From assembly GCA_033675265.1 (NCBI GenBank), contig JAUJYZ010000728.1, positions 237,218-301,217 on the forward strand: a stretch of DNA of 64,000 bases. The letters run 5' to 3'. Shown piece by piece: positions 1-9,424 of this stretch; position 1 is the stretch's first letter, and each line of letters opens with the position of its first letter. This DNA is from Actinostola sp. cb2023 (taxonomy: Eukaryota > Cnidaria > Anthozoa > Actiniaria > Actinostolidae). The notes beneath the pieces are model-generated. The model was not told the DNA's origin and searched no databases. It was given only the letters and a program-made list of their open reading frames with translations. A program made the position numbers and the translations under genes.

Positions 1-960
1 TGGAAATGAGTGACTCATTGACTGTGTAGACATAAATTCGTAAAGCGAGATCTAACAATACATAAATTATAAAAGTAACGGCTACAGACACAATCGATCG
101 TACTCGCTTTGAGTATTCAAACGGAATATTTTTATAATTCAAGAGAAACAATAACAAAGCGGAAGACAGGAAGGCTCACATGCAAGATTATATTAGAACA
201 TGTATTTATCGTCCTGCCTTTATCGCAACAGAGCCAGAGAAGAACCGGTGATGAACGTCGAAGGGCGTTTAAACTGCTACACGAAGATATATGTACAAAC
301 TTGTGTACAGTACTTGTTACATTGTTTGAATATTTAAGCCAACGTAAATACTACGTAGCCAGTAGACTCTTCCACAGTACCCGCTCTCAGCGGTCTTTAG
401 TATGAGCATGCGCTCTGACGACTTGGTCGTCAAAATTTGACGACCGAGCAACAGGGTTTCCCATTCTCGTACCCAGAGCCCACTCCTCATTTGGTTCGTC
501 GCTGGCTCTGGGAAACCCTGTTGCTCGGTCGTCAAATTTTGACGACCAAGTCGTCAGAGCGCATGCTCATACTAAAGACCGCTGAGAGCGGGTACTGTGG
601 AAGAGTCTACTGGCTACGTAGTGTTCACGTTGGTTTGAATATTCAAACAATGTAACAAGTACACAAGTTTGTACATTTATCTTCGTGTAGCCGTTTAAAA
701 TCCCTTCGACGTTCATCACCGGTTCTTCTCTGGCTCTGTTGCGATAAAGGCTGGACGATAAATACATGTTCTAATATAATCTTGCATGTGAACCTTCCTG
801 TCTTCCGCTTTGTTATTGTTTCTCTTGAATTATAAAAATATTCCTTTGAATACTCAAAGCGAGTACGATCGATTGTGTCTGTAGCCGTTACTTTACTTTT
901 ATAATTTATGTATTTATGTACGAATTTATGTCTACACAGTCAATGAGTCACTCATTTCCA
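1..960. repeat. Foldback element: almost full-length palindrome
   Basis: Bases 1-460 are repeated in reverse complement at about 520-960, with only small indels and scattered mismatches. The ends read TGGAAATGAGTGACTCATTG and its complement. The centre (462-520) is a 59-bp module ending CATTCTCGTACCCAGAGCC. Inner arms carry GTCGTCAAAATTTGACGAC, itself palindromic. The target duplication cannot be seen because the element starts at the window edge. This is most simply a foldback or MITE-type element. Open frames on both strands are mirror images of each other and not genes. Confidence 0.9.
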
Positions 961-1141
961 TTGATTTATTATTCAAAAAAGGTATATAGTTTTTGAAAAT
1001 AATATTGTATGAAATTACTACAACCGTCGCTGTCATTCGCTTCGTTCGCTTTGCAAGTTTGAATCTTTGTTTATCTCATGGACCAATCAAATACGATCAT
1101 TCATTGTTGATTTCAACAGCCAATGAAATTCGCTAAAATTT

Positions 1142-1259
1142 CAGGGTTGCCCAGAGCCAGCGACGAACCAAATGAGGAGTGGGCTCTGGGTACGAGAATG
1201 CAGGGTTTCCCAGAGCCAACGACAAATCAAATGAGGAGTGGGCTCTGGGTACGAGAATG
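1142..1259 (+). repeat. Two tandem 59-bp copies of the foldback's central module
   Basis: Bases 1142-1200 and 1201-1259 are near-identical units, each running CAGGGTT...CCCAGAGCC to GGGTACGAGAATG. The reverse complement of the same unit lies at 462-520. Each unit is itself an interrupted palindrome (CCCAGAGCC / GGCTCTGGG). Confidence 0.85.
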
Positions 1260-1487
1260 GTTAGACAACGTAAAAAATTACAGAGTTTGTATGGGAAAAT
1301 GTACATCTTTGATGCCCTCTAGCATCGTCAATATTAAGCCAAAGTTCACCAAACTTTCCAGACTAGCTAAGTTTGATCTGCTCTCTCCGAAAATGACGTT
1401 CACTCTTGATATTTTTTTTAATATTTAGTTTTACGGACTTGGTCCCAGCCCCTGCTCTTTTTTGTAATGGGTAAAATAAAAATAAAC

Positions 1488-2564
1488 AAGACGCTCAATG
1501 AGCGTATACTCGGGCTTATGATAAGGACAATGTCAGTTGCGTGAGGATCAAAAGACCTGACAATGACTCATAGTTGCTTGACGAGGGAGAATATGTATAT
1601 ATGTGTGGAGTTCATTTGATTTGCTTTTGAGTTTGAGTTCATTTGATTACGTTTTGACTTAGAGTTCAATAGATGATTTGCTTTAATTTTGATGAGTTCA
1701 GTCGTGTAAAGGCCCAGTCGAAAACGCTGAACATCTTTTAGAGTTGGCCCACACGAATCGGCGTATGTGGTTTGTATGTGAGAGCGTATTTAGTTAAGAA
1801 GAACTGTGGATGGCTTGTCTTGAATACAACATAATTTACCTTTTGGCCAGATCAACTACTTCTTTCACTTCTAGTCGTCGAAGACGATGGCTTAGGTCTT
1901 AGTATCTGCTCTGATCAACAGGCTTTTTTGGAAAACTCGAAATTTTCACGACTTTAAAGCCTTTGATTTTCCATCGAATTTGCTATTTAATGCACTTTCA
2001 AATCGATTACATCAATTGTTCGGAATGGTTTTCTTAATTGTTCAAGGCAGAACAGGAAGAAGAAAGTACCAATAGCGAACTTCTTTCTTCTCGTTCTTGT
2101 GATGCTTTTCTGATATCATTTTAGTCAAAATCAGAGTGAAAATATTCGGCCTAAAAAAAACAATACATCTGCTTGGAGCCGAAAGTTAGTTTTGTCGGAC
2201 GTCCGCATTCAGAAAATAGATTTAGTGAAGTGAAGATTTCCCAGACCTTATACTGGAAGACTCCTTCTCTCTTCTTCATGGTGTGTTGATAGATTATAAC
2301 TGTTTGAAAAAGAAACAAATACTAAGAGTGCGAATTGCGTACTGATGTTTGGTTGATGCTTAGGCCTTCGTCATCTCAACGGGGTACCCGTTTCTGGCGC
2401 CATCAATATGCAACAAGTGACCTCAAGTACGTTTGAAAACGTATGATATACGTCTTCGAACAATCGAAGATCTTTATCGATACTCATCGATACAAATAAT
2501 CTTTCTCGTCATGCAACTATCATTGTCATATTAAATACCCGACTATACGCTCATTGAGCGTCTT
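1488..2564. mobile_element. Inverted-repeat element, AAGACGCTCAATGAGCGTAT ends
   Basis: The left end reads AAGACGCTCAATGAGCGTAT, and the right end is its reverse complement, followed inwards by the same TCGGG block. The 15-bp terminal core ACGCTCAATGAGCGT is itself palindromic. Internal sequence includes a GTCAGTTGCGTGAGGA block and a repeated GTTCATTTGATT motif, shared with 2692-2760 and, inverted, with 6360-6600. No protein was found and no clear target duplication. Confidence 0.6.
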
Positions 2565-2691
2565 CTTCTGTAACAGATCCCTGAAATCTAATGACGTTTT
2601 GATTTCGATTGTATTTTTGCCGTTCACTGACCTGTTTTGAGCGTGGAAATTCTGTTTTAAATAGCGCTACGCGGCGGTTCTATTTAAAAAC

Positions 2692-2760
2692 AATGTCAGT
2701 TGCGTGAGGAGAGACCTGATGATGACTGACAGTTGCGTGACGAGGGAGACTATATGTCTG
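2692..2760 (+). repeat. Dispersed repeat (GTCAGTTGCGTGAGGA block)
   Basis: Matches 1528-1600 in the same orientation and 6450-6500 in reverse. It contains two related GACAGTTGCGTGA / GTCAGTTGCGTGA words about 40 bp apart. Confidence 0.6.
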
Positions 2761-3031
2761 ATGGAGGGCTATGTACGATCTCGATTTACGAACCGCATTG
2801 ACCTTGCTCGTCTTCAATGCTTTGATGTAGTTTTGAAGTACGATTTTTACGATTCCTTTTCCTTCTGAATTTTTCAAACGTGGAATAAAATAAACATCGA
2901 TCATGAGTTACTGAAAACAAGAAAGATTAGAAAGCACAAACCAATCAGGGAAAGCACCGGAGGTCAAGGGGCCAAAATATAAATCTTTTCTCGTCTAGTG
3001 AAGTATATACTGTAAAGTTCGCAGTACTGAA

Positions 3032-3084
3032 ATTGCAAGGAAAGCATGTTCTATCGAGCTTGAGTCACGCAACAACGAGCAACC
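3032..3084 (+). repeat. Dispersed repeat with inverted copy at 52.5 kb
   Basis: The block AAGGAAAGCATGTTCT ... GAGTCACGCAAC is found in reverse complement at about 52523-52582, with few differences. Both are non-coding. Confidence 0.6.
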
Positions 3085-3140
3085 AAAAACTGTTTCATTG
3101 TACATATACAATACTTTATGATCATTCTAAACCATAGTGT

Positions 3141-3313
3141 TTTATCTTTATAGTTTATCTCTGAAACATTGCAACACGTACAATCGTATTCTGCACGGTT
3201 TTCGCTGAATAAACAGATTAGATCACTGTTATCTTTATAATCTATCTCTGAAACATTGCAACACGTACAATCTACATGTGTACGTATTCTGCACGGTTCT
3301 CGCTCAATAAGCA
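3141..3313 (+). repeat. Tandem duplication, ~80-bp units
   Basis: Unit 1 (3141-3214) and unit 2 (3229-3313) share CTGAAACATTGCAACACG, then CGTATTCTGCACGGTT and CGCTnAATAA. Unit 2 has a 12-bp insertion after CAATC. Non-coding. Confidence 0.75.
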
Positions 3314-3430
3314 CATTACATCACTACCTTGCCTACATGTTTGATGCATTAGTCTACGGCGCGCGGGCTCTTGCTCGATCGAGCTTTATTGCCATTGACA
3401 ATATTTCATATATGATCGAGAGCAAATTAA

Positions 3431-3493
3431 AATTAGCAACAAAAGGCCTACTCTGGGGTCCAATGTCGCCTAATAACAAACATGACATAGCGA
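3431..3493 (+). repeat. Dispersed direct repeat, copy 1
   Basis: About 63 bp from AATTAGCAACAAAAGGCC to CATGACATAGCGA, repeated at 3790-3852 with one substitution. Confidence 0.8.
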
Positions 3494-3789
3494 GGTCATG
3501 ATAGTTTTTGAGTTCATTTCATTTGATTTTCAGTTCATTTTTTGATGAGTTCGAGTTCGTGGAATGAAGTCGTAGAAAGCCCTTTCGAAAACGCTCGAGG
3601 AAGATTTAGAGTATGCGTATCTGGTATGTAGTAAACGTATGCGTTTCGATGGCTTGCTTTTCAGTCTCGACTGCCTCGACTGTTTGCATGACTTCTGTAC
3701 ATATAGCTTTCCGTATTAGATGTAGTTACATCACTGGTCGTGAGTTCAATTATAAATACTCAAGGACATAACTGTACACGTACTATTAC

Positions 3790-3852
3790 AATTAGCAACA
3801 AAAGGCCTACTCTGGGGTACAATGTCGCCTAATAACAAACATGACATAGCGA
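3790..3852 (+). repeat. Dispersed direct repeat, copy 2
   Basis: Near-identical to 3431-3493. It sits immediately left of the DNA whose inverted copy supplies the empty site for the 3945-5068 element. Confidence 0.8.
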
Positions 3853-3944
3853 ACTAGAATCCTGACCTTTCGATAGCTTCAAGATTTACAGCTGCTTTCA
3901 AAACTAAGATTCAAATCGACTTGAGTCCTGTGTGTCGTTTGTCT

Positions 3945-5068
3945 TTGGTGGAGGCTAAAAGGGATGCCTCAAAAGGACCTCATTAAATATTCAATTCCAC
4001 GACGTCACGGATAATGTACGACAATCCCCCGAGCTCATTTCCCGAAGAATCAAATTCAATATGGTGGAACATCAAAATGCACAATCGCTGGCTCTGAGTG
4101 TACTGAAAGTTGGTTTTATTTATTATGATGGGGTGATGAGTATCATCGATTATCACTGTATGATAATTTTTATCGGAGAATATTTGTTATCAATCGGTTC
4201 AGAATCACGTATGGTCACAACCTACGATTTCAATCGTATTGATTCCTATCCAGTAAACTCCGTATACTATCCATGTCTACACAAGAAAAAAACAACTTTT
4301 CCTCAACTGAAAAAGTTCGCCCTTGTGTCAGTTCCCAAACAATTGCCTCCAAAAGGGATTTTTTTTAAACGAAAACTCTTCAAAGACCCTGCCGTTCGTA
4401 CACCGTGTCTAGACAGCGTGCGGTATTGTTTTTGTGTCAATTTCTCAACTTGGAAAATTAAAAAGAGCATTTCATTTCGATTTTTCTCGGTAGTAAATAA
4501 AATTCATGCCATGACATCCTAAGAGAAACAAATAAATGTGGCACTCAGTACGTCGTGGCACCCTGAAGGCTGAACCTAAAAGTAACGTTTACGTCTTATA
4601 TTACTGCAATTTCACGCCAAAACGGATCTTACAAGCTAGTCACCTGCAGAACACTGACAGCCGATTCAAGTATACCTCACCAGGGATACAGGCCGGGACG
4701 AGCTCATTCAGTATCTGCGCTCTTATGATGTTCTCAGTTCAACACTTTTCGGTTGCTCGCTTAAAGCTGAAAATGCCGCCCAGGAACGCGCCTGTAATAT
4801 CTCTTTTGTTTACCAAAATATTTGCTATAAAACTGAGAAAATCGAGTCGTTGTGATGGTTTCGAACTGCATTAGAGCTTGATATGTTGATATGCATTATT
4901 ATTACCAAAACATTAACGTCCCTGGCTCAATATCATGCAGTTCTCGAAATTCCCGTCGATCAGTCGATAAAAAACGAAACCCGAGAACTCTTTCGGAGAA
5001 CGTCGACTGACGTCATGGAAATGAATATTTAATAAGGTCCTTTTGAGGCATCCCTTTTAGCCTCCACC
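3945..5068. mobile_element. Non-autonomous DNA transposon, 1.12 kb, 9-bp target duplication
   Basis: The terminal inverted repeats start GGTGGAGGCTAAAAGGGATG and continue through GCCTCAAAAGGACCT and TTAAATATTCA to a GACGTCA block, about 65 bp. Both ends are flanked by GTTTGTCTT (3936-3944 and 5069-5077), a perfect 9-bp duplication. The uninterrupted version of the target is visible on the other strand at 5868-6035. A 9-bp duplication is typical of Mutator-like elements, so a MULE-type origin is plausible. Internal open frames (for example 4061-4522) show no recognisable protein. Confidence 0.88.
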
Positions 5069-5867
5069 GTTTGTCTTCCCTTATCTGCTTCAGGAGTAAT
5101 CTTGAAACTCGATACGATCAAATACTTCGCATTCTATGACCATGAAAAAAATAAAAAGAATTTGTATTTTATAACTCGGGCTTCCTTCGGAAGGGCCCGA
5201 GTAATAAGGTTTGACTATAGTGAAATTACGAAAATGTTATCTTTCTTACCTGAAAACAAAAACGCACCCTCTTGGACATTTGAAATTACCTCTAAATGTT
5301 CAAAAGTCTGGAAATTTTTTATTTACAGAGAATCTACCATAGAAGGCCAAGAGCGTCGGGTTTTTTTTTCAGGCTGGCAAACTTGCTTGGTTTCAATCGA
5401 GAGACACACGCAGTTGATGTAATGTCTTCATAAAACACAATGCAGATTCGAACTACACAATAGACAATGAACAATATAATACAAAATATTTTATGAAACA
5501 TTACGTCAATTGACTCTTATCAGGCGTACTGATTTTTCAGATCAGCAAACTGGTTTCTTTCTGGTGCAAACAGCCTATAATATATCAAAGAGTTTGTCTG
5601 AAAGAACATTTCTGGAAAGTTTCAATGGTATAGGATAAAATCTCAAAAAGTTATCGGGGATGACATTTATAGACTTTAGTATGGGATTTTGCCGTCATGC
5701 GTTAGAAGCCTCGTTTTGATGTTAGCCGTTTTTTCAAAATGATTAATTACAAGATTTGACCCTTTCCTCTAACAGAATATAGTTACTCGGGCCCAGGCCG
5801 CAGGCCGCCCGAGTTAGAAAATGCGGATTTCGGTAGTAGTAGTAGTAGTAGTAGTTTTGTTCGGCTT

Positions 5868-6035
5868 CAAAATGACGAGTATGCGACGTATTTAATCGTA
5901 TCCGGAGTTTCAAGATTACTCCGCAGATTTGAAAAGATAAAGGAGACACAGGACTCAAGTAGATTATGAATCTTAGTTTTGAAAGCAGCTGTAGATCTTC
6001 AAGCTATTAAAAGGTCAGGATTCTAGTTCATCGTT
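5868..6035 (-). repeat. Inverted copy of the transposon target region (empty site)
   Basis: Read on the minus strand, this matches 3850-3944 and then 5078-5140 without the 1.12-kb insertion. Shared blocks include CTAGAATCCTGACCTTT, GCTGCTTTCAAAACTAAGAT, GAGTCCTGTGT and GGAGTAATCTTGAAACTC. A (TAG)n microsatellite lies next to it at 5836-5856. Confidence 0.8.
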
Positions 6036-6359
6036 CAATGACTAGAAGTGGTAAAAGGACTAGAAGCTCGCTTAAAATATATTTTTTTTTAAACAACGCG
6101 AGGCCGTTATCGGAACCATCTGACCTATGCAACCTCAAGACGTATCATGTTCGTACTCACCGGACTAATAGTCTCCCTCGTCACTCAACTGTCACTGATT
6201 GTCATGACGTCAGAGAAATTATATTGTATTGAAGAAGATGTCCTTGTTTTATTCGACGTTCGAACCGTAACTCGAACCCGAACTCGATTCCAAACTCGAC
6301 GTTTCGGGATCTGAAGCTAGAGAGGGGGCCTTTACACAAACTCATCAAAATCAAATCAA

Positions 6360-6600
6360 TTGAACTCAAAGTCAAAAGGTAATCAAATGAACTCAAAGGC
6401 AAATCAAATGAACTCGACACATACATGTATATACATAGTCTCCCTCGTCACGCAACTGTCAGTCATTGTCAGGTCTCTCCTCGCGCAGCTGACATTGTCC
6501 TTGTTCTTCAACCAACTGGCATTCATTTTCAAGTACTTCCTCGAACAACTGACATTTTCCTTTTCACAATGCCCGAGTGAACGCTCATTGAGCGTCTTGT
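6360..6600 (-). repeat. Inverted copy of the 1.5-kb dispersed repeat
   Basis: Read on the minus strand this matches 1488-1700: AAGACGCTCAATGAGCGT, then a CTCGGGC block, then GACAATGTCAG...GCGTGA and the GTTCATTTGATT motif. It lies inside the 5506-6907 element. Confidence 0.6.
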
Positions 6601-7185
6601 TATATAAGTATAATGTAGAAGTTTCATGACGAAATTATATATCTCTGCGAAGTTATGAACGATTTAAATTCTGAAAAAAACATCAAAACGAGGCTTCTAA
6701 CTAGCTTCTAACGCATGACGGCAAAATCCCATACTAAAGTCTATAAATGTCATCCCCGATAACTTTTTGAGATTTTATCCTATACCATTGAAACTTTCCA
6801 GAAATGTTCTTTCAGACAAACTCTTTGATATATTAAAGGCTGTTTGCACCAGAAAGAAACCAGTTTGCTGATCTGAAAAATCAGTACGCCTGATAAGAGT
6901 CAATTGAGTGCTCTATTGTTTCTCCCGGGTTTTTTTCAATCCGTTGTTAAAAGACCTTGAATCTCACTCATTATTTGCCTTTGCTATCTGAATCTGAATG
7001 TTAATCGGTAAAGCTATCATACAATTCAGCAGATGGAAATTTCTCACCAGACCGGAAATGACGTCATTCGAATTCAAGCAATTGGCAGCAGTGTCTGTCA
7101 TTTGTTGTTGACATCTCCGACCAAAACTTGCTTTGATAGTCATATCAAAGTAAAATGCATCTTTTCATACAGAGTTCTACTTAGA

Positions 7186-7507
7186 ATGATTGCAATAAAC
7201 CCGTGAAATAAAACAATAGGAAATAAAGTCTACTAGTTGACTATTTGAACTCATAGAAAACGAGAACGAGTAGTCTAATTGTTTTAGTAGAAACCAACTA
7301 GCATACTACCTTCGAATTTATACCAATATTTATTGATTTTCGCTTTGTTTTTGTTCAAAACGCCGGCTTTTTCGCTACTCACTATCAATCACTCAATAGA
7401 TAGTGAGTATGTTAGCCAATCAGATTGCAGGATTCGTGATAGTATGCTAGTTGGTTTCTACTAATGTCTATTAGTCTACTAACTCTTTCACGGGTTTATT
7501 GCAATCA
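7186..7507. mobile_element. Outer inverted-repeat pair around a MITE
   Basis: GATTGCAATAAACCCGTGAA at 7186 is repeated in reverse complement ending at 7507. The pair encloses the smaller element at 7287-7461, so one short element appears nested in another. It lies directly upstream of the first NO VEIN-like exon. Confidence 0.55.
7287..7461. mobile_element. MITE, TA-flanked, copy 1
   Basis: The ends are GTAGAAACCAACTAGC and its reverse complement, with TA at both flanks (7285-7286 and 7462-7463). It is 175 bp with an internal hairpin near CACTATCAATCACTCAATAG. A second copy is at 8668-8841. Confidence 0.8.
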
Positions 7508-7561
7508 CTAATATTTGAATAAGTGCTTAGTTTATTTATCTGTTCTCTGTATCATTTCCAG

Positions 7562-7763
7562 AGTAAATCTGATGCCGTACTTCAGAGCTATCTAGTGTAT
7601 GTCTTTGATCAGTATCTGACTGACAAGACCGTGTGCTCAATTGATGAACTCAAGGGTTGTTGTCAAGTTTTGACCAATCACGGTCCAATGAACCCATCTA
7701 CGAAGCCTGTCCATTTCACTCCTAGATACGGCAACACATTGGATCTGCGGGCAGATCTTCCAA
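7562..7763 (+). CDS. NO VEIN/sacsin-like gene, internal exon (first one found)
   Basis: This is an internal exon of a large sacsin/NO VEIN-like protein. It begins after a TTTCCAG acceptor and ends at CCAA|GTAAGC, leaving phase 1. It encodes about 67 residues, starting SKSDAVLQSYLVYVFDQYL and ending LRADLP. The helical, charged sequence with a TPRYGNTLDLR stretch leads straight into the W-T-L-L-D-D-S-Y-L stretch of the next exon, as expected inside this family. The exon is preceded by nested MITEs (7186-7507), and no upstream exon was recognised back to position 1. The N-terminal half, which in this family often carries an ATPase-like domain, is therefore either left of the window or lost. Splice sites and phase are read directly. 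The family name is my inference from residue pattern. Confidence 0.7.
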
Positions 7764-7833
7764 GTAAGCCATTTTGGTCATAGAATTTGTAATAGTGGTA
7801 CTTAGAAATGATATGATCAATATTTACTGTTCA

Positions 7834-8615
7834 TGTACACTATTCACTATACACTGTACACTATACACTGTACACTATACACATACACTATTCACTATTC
7901 ACTATTCACTATACACCATACACTATTCACTATACACTATTCACTATACACCATACACTATTCACTATACACTATACACTATACACTATACACTATACAC
8001 TATTCACTATACACTATTCACTACACTATACACTATTCACTATACACTATTCACTATACACACATACACTATTCACTATACACTATACACTATACACTAT
8101 ACACACACTATACACTATACACTATTCACTATACACTATATACACACTATACACTATTCACTATACACTATACACTACACTATCACTATTCACTATCACT
8201 ATACACACTATACACTATACACTATACACTATACACTATACATACACTATACACTATTCACTATACACTACACTATACACTATACACTATCACTATCACT
8301 ATACACTATACACTATTCACTGTACACTATTCACTGTACACTATACACCATACACTATTCACTATACACTACACTATACACTATTCACTGTACACTATAC
8401 TGTACACTATACACAGTACTACACTATACACTATACACTATACACACTATACTATACACTATACACTATTCACACTATATACACTATACACACTATACAC
8501 CATACACTATTCACTGTACACTACTATTCACTAGTACACTATTCACTACACTATTCATTCTGTGTACACTATACACCATACAAAACATACAGTACACTAT
8601 ACACTATACACTATT
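7834..8615 (+). repeat. Heptamer microsatellite (ACTATAC)n
   Basis: About 780 bp of ACTATAC units with variants ACTATTC and ACTGTAC, inside the intron between the first two NO VEIN-like exons. Two long open frames here are products of a stop-free 7-bp repeat and encode only TIHYTLY-like repeats, so they are not genes. Confidence 0.95.
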
Positions 8616-8667
8616 TAACCATTAGACTATGAGTTCGAGTTTTCTATGAGTCAATAGTCAAATTATA

Positions 8668-8841
8668 GTAGAAACCAACTAGCATACTACCTTCGGATTT
8701 ATACCAATATTTATTGATTTTTCGCTTTTTTTTTTTTTCAAAACGCCGGCTTTTGCGCTACTCACTCTCTATCACTCATAGATAGAGTACGTTAGCCAAT
8801 CAGATTGCAGGATTCGTGATAGTACGCTAGTTGGTTTCTAC
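8668..8841. mobile_element. MITE, copy 2, in NO VEIN-like intron
   Basis: This 174-bp sequence is about 90 percent similar by eye to 7287-7461 and in the same orientation. The left flank is TA; the right is TG. The DNA just left of it (8625-8665) resembles 7232-7275 in reverse complement. Confidence 0.8.
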
Positions 8842-8929
8842 TGAAGATAGATACACTATGATAAATGACCAACTTAGCCAAATCTTCTGACTAAGGTTAT
8901 CTAAACAACTGCTCTTTTAATCTTGTAAG

Positions 8930-9081
8930 GTATTTCCTGGACACTGCTCGACGACTCCTACCTGGACATGTCAACACACCACAATGCTCAACAAGACTGG
9001 GAGAAGTTTTTCTCGACTCTTGGTGTTGGGCATTTTCTAGCAATGGAAAGGAAGACTACGAGATTGACCAAGATGAACCTG
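8930..9081 (+). CDS. NO VEIN/sacsin-like gene, second exon
   Basis: The exon starts after TCTTGTAAG and ends at AACCTG|GTAAGT. The phase (two bases completing the previous codon, then ending in phase 0) fits both neighbours. It encodes about 50 residues including WTLLDDSYL and DWEKFFSTLGVGHFL. The pattern 'W..ll...Yl ... W..FF..LGV' is one I associate with sacsin/NO VEIN-like proteins, where it precedes a long alpha-helical region. The upstream intron (7764-8929) is almost entirely a 7-bp microsatellite plus a MITE. The downstream intron (9082-9424) contains a small palindromic element. The acceptor lacks a strong pyrimidine tract, but the continuous reading frame across both junctions supports it. 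Confidence 0.75.
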
Positions 9082-9240
9082 GTAAGTATAAGAAAAGCTT
9101 CCCTCTCAACTCATCAAGCGGCTCTTTTGATTGGTCGAGAACGTGTCACATGTCATGAAACAAAACTCCATAAGGAAACAACAGATTGAACTTTGAACTC
9201 GCACGTGATCAGCTCGTGCACCTTGAAAGCGCGTTTTTCT

Positions 9241-9331
9241 AAAGCGGGTTAACGCTAACCCAGGGTTAAATATGGCTAACCTAGGGTACAACCCTAGCGA
9301 ATTTAACCCCGGGTTAGCGTTAACCCGCTTT
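9241..9331. mobile_element. Small palindromic MITE in intron
   Basis: AAAGCGGGTTAACGCTAACC at the left is mirrored by its complement at the right end, with a shorter inner pair (GGGTTAAAT / ATTTAACCC). About 91 bp inside the 9082-9424 intron. The type resembles common short palindromes in anthozoan genomes (from memory). Confidence 0.7.
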
Positions 9332-9424
9332 CGAACAACCGAACCCAGAGCAATAACTGGGTTTGTAATAATAATCACTAACATTAGTATGGTTTTGAAC
9401 TTAGTCTGTTGAATATTCTTACAG

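Larger units (their letters stand above)
5506..6907. mobile_element. Element with ~240-bp terminal inverted repeats
   Basis: Bases 5506-5745 and 6668-6907 are inverted copies, starting TCAATTGACTCTTATCAGGC and including the block TAGTATGGGATTTTGCCGTC. The two arms are almost identical, so the element is fairly young or homogenised. The interior contains other repeats (5868-6035 and 6360-6600). No transposase was found. A related family with a similar TTTAGTATGG...TTTGCCGTCAT block is at 49998-50568. Confidence 0.75.

Noticed and set aside
4061..4522. 153-codon open frame
   Set aside because: It lies inside the non-autonomous transposon at 3945-5068 and shows no protein family features.
7774..8625. 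Two overlapping open frames of 283 and 233 codons
   Set aside because: They consist only of TIHYTLY repeats from a 7-bp microsatellite that lacks stops in these frames; they lie in an intron.
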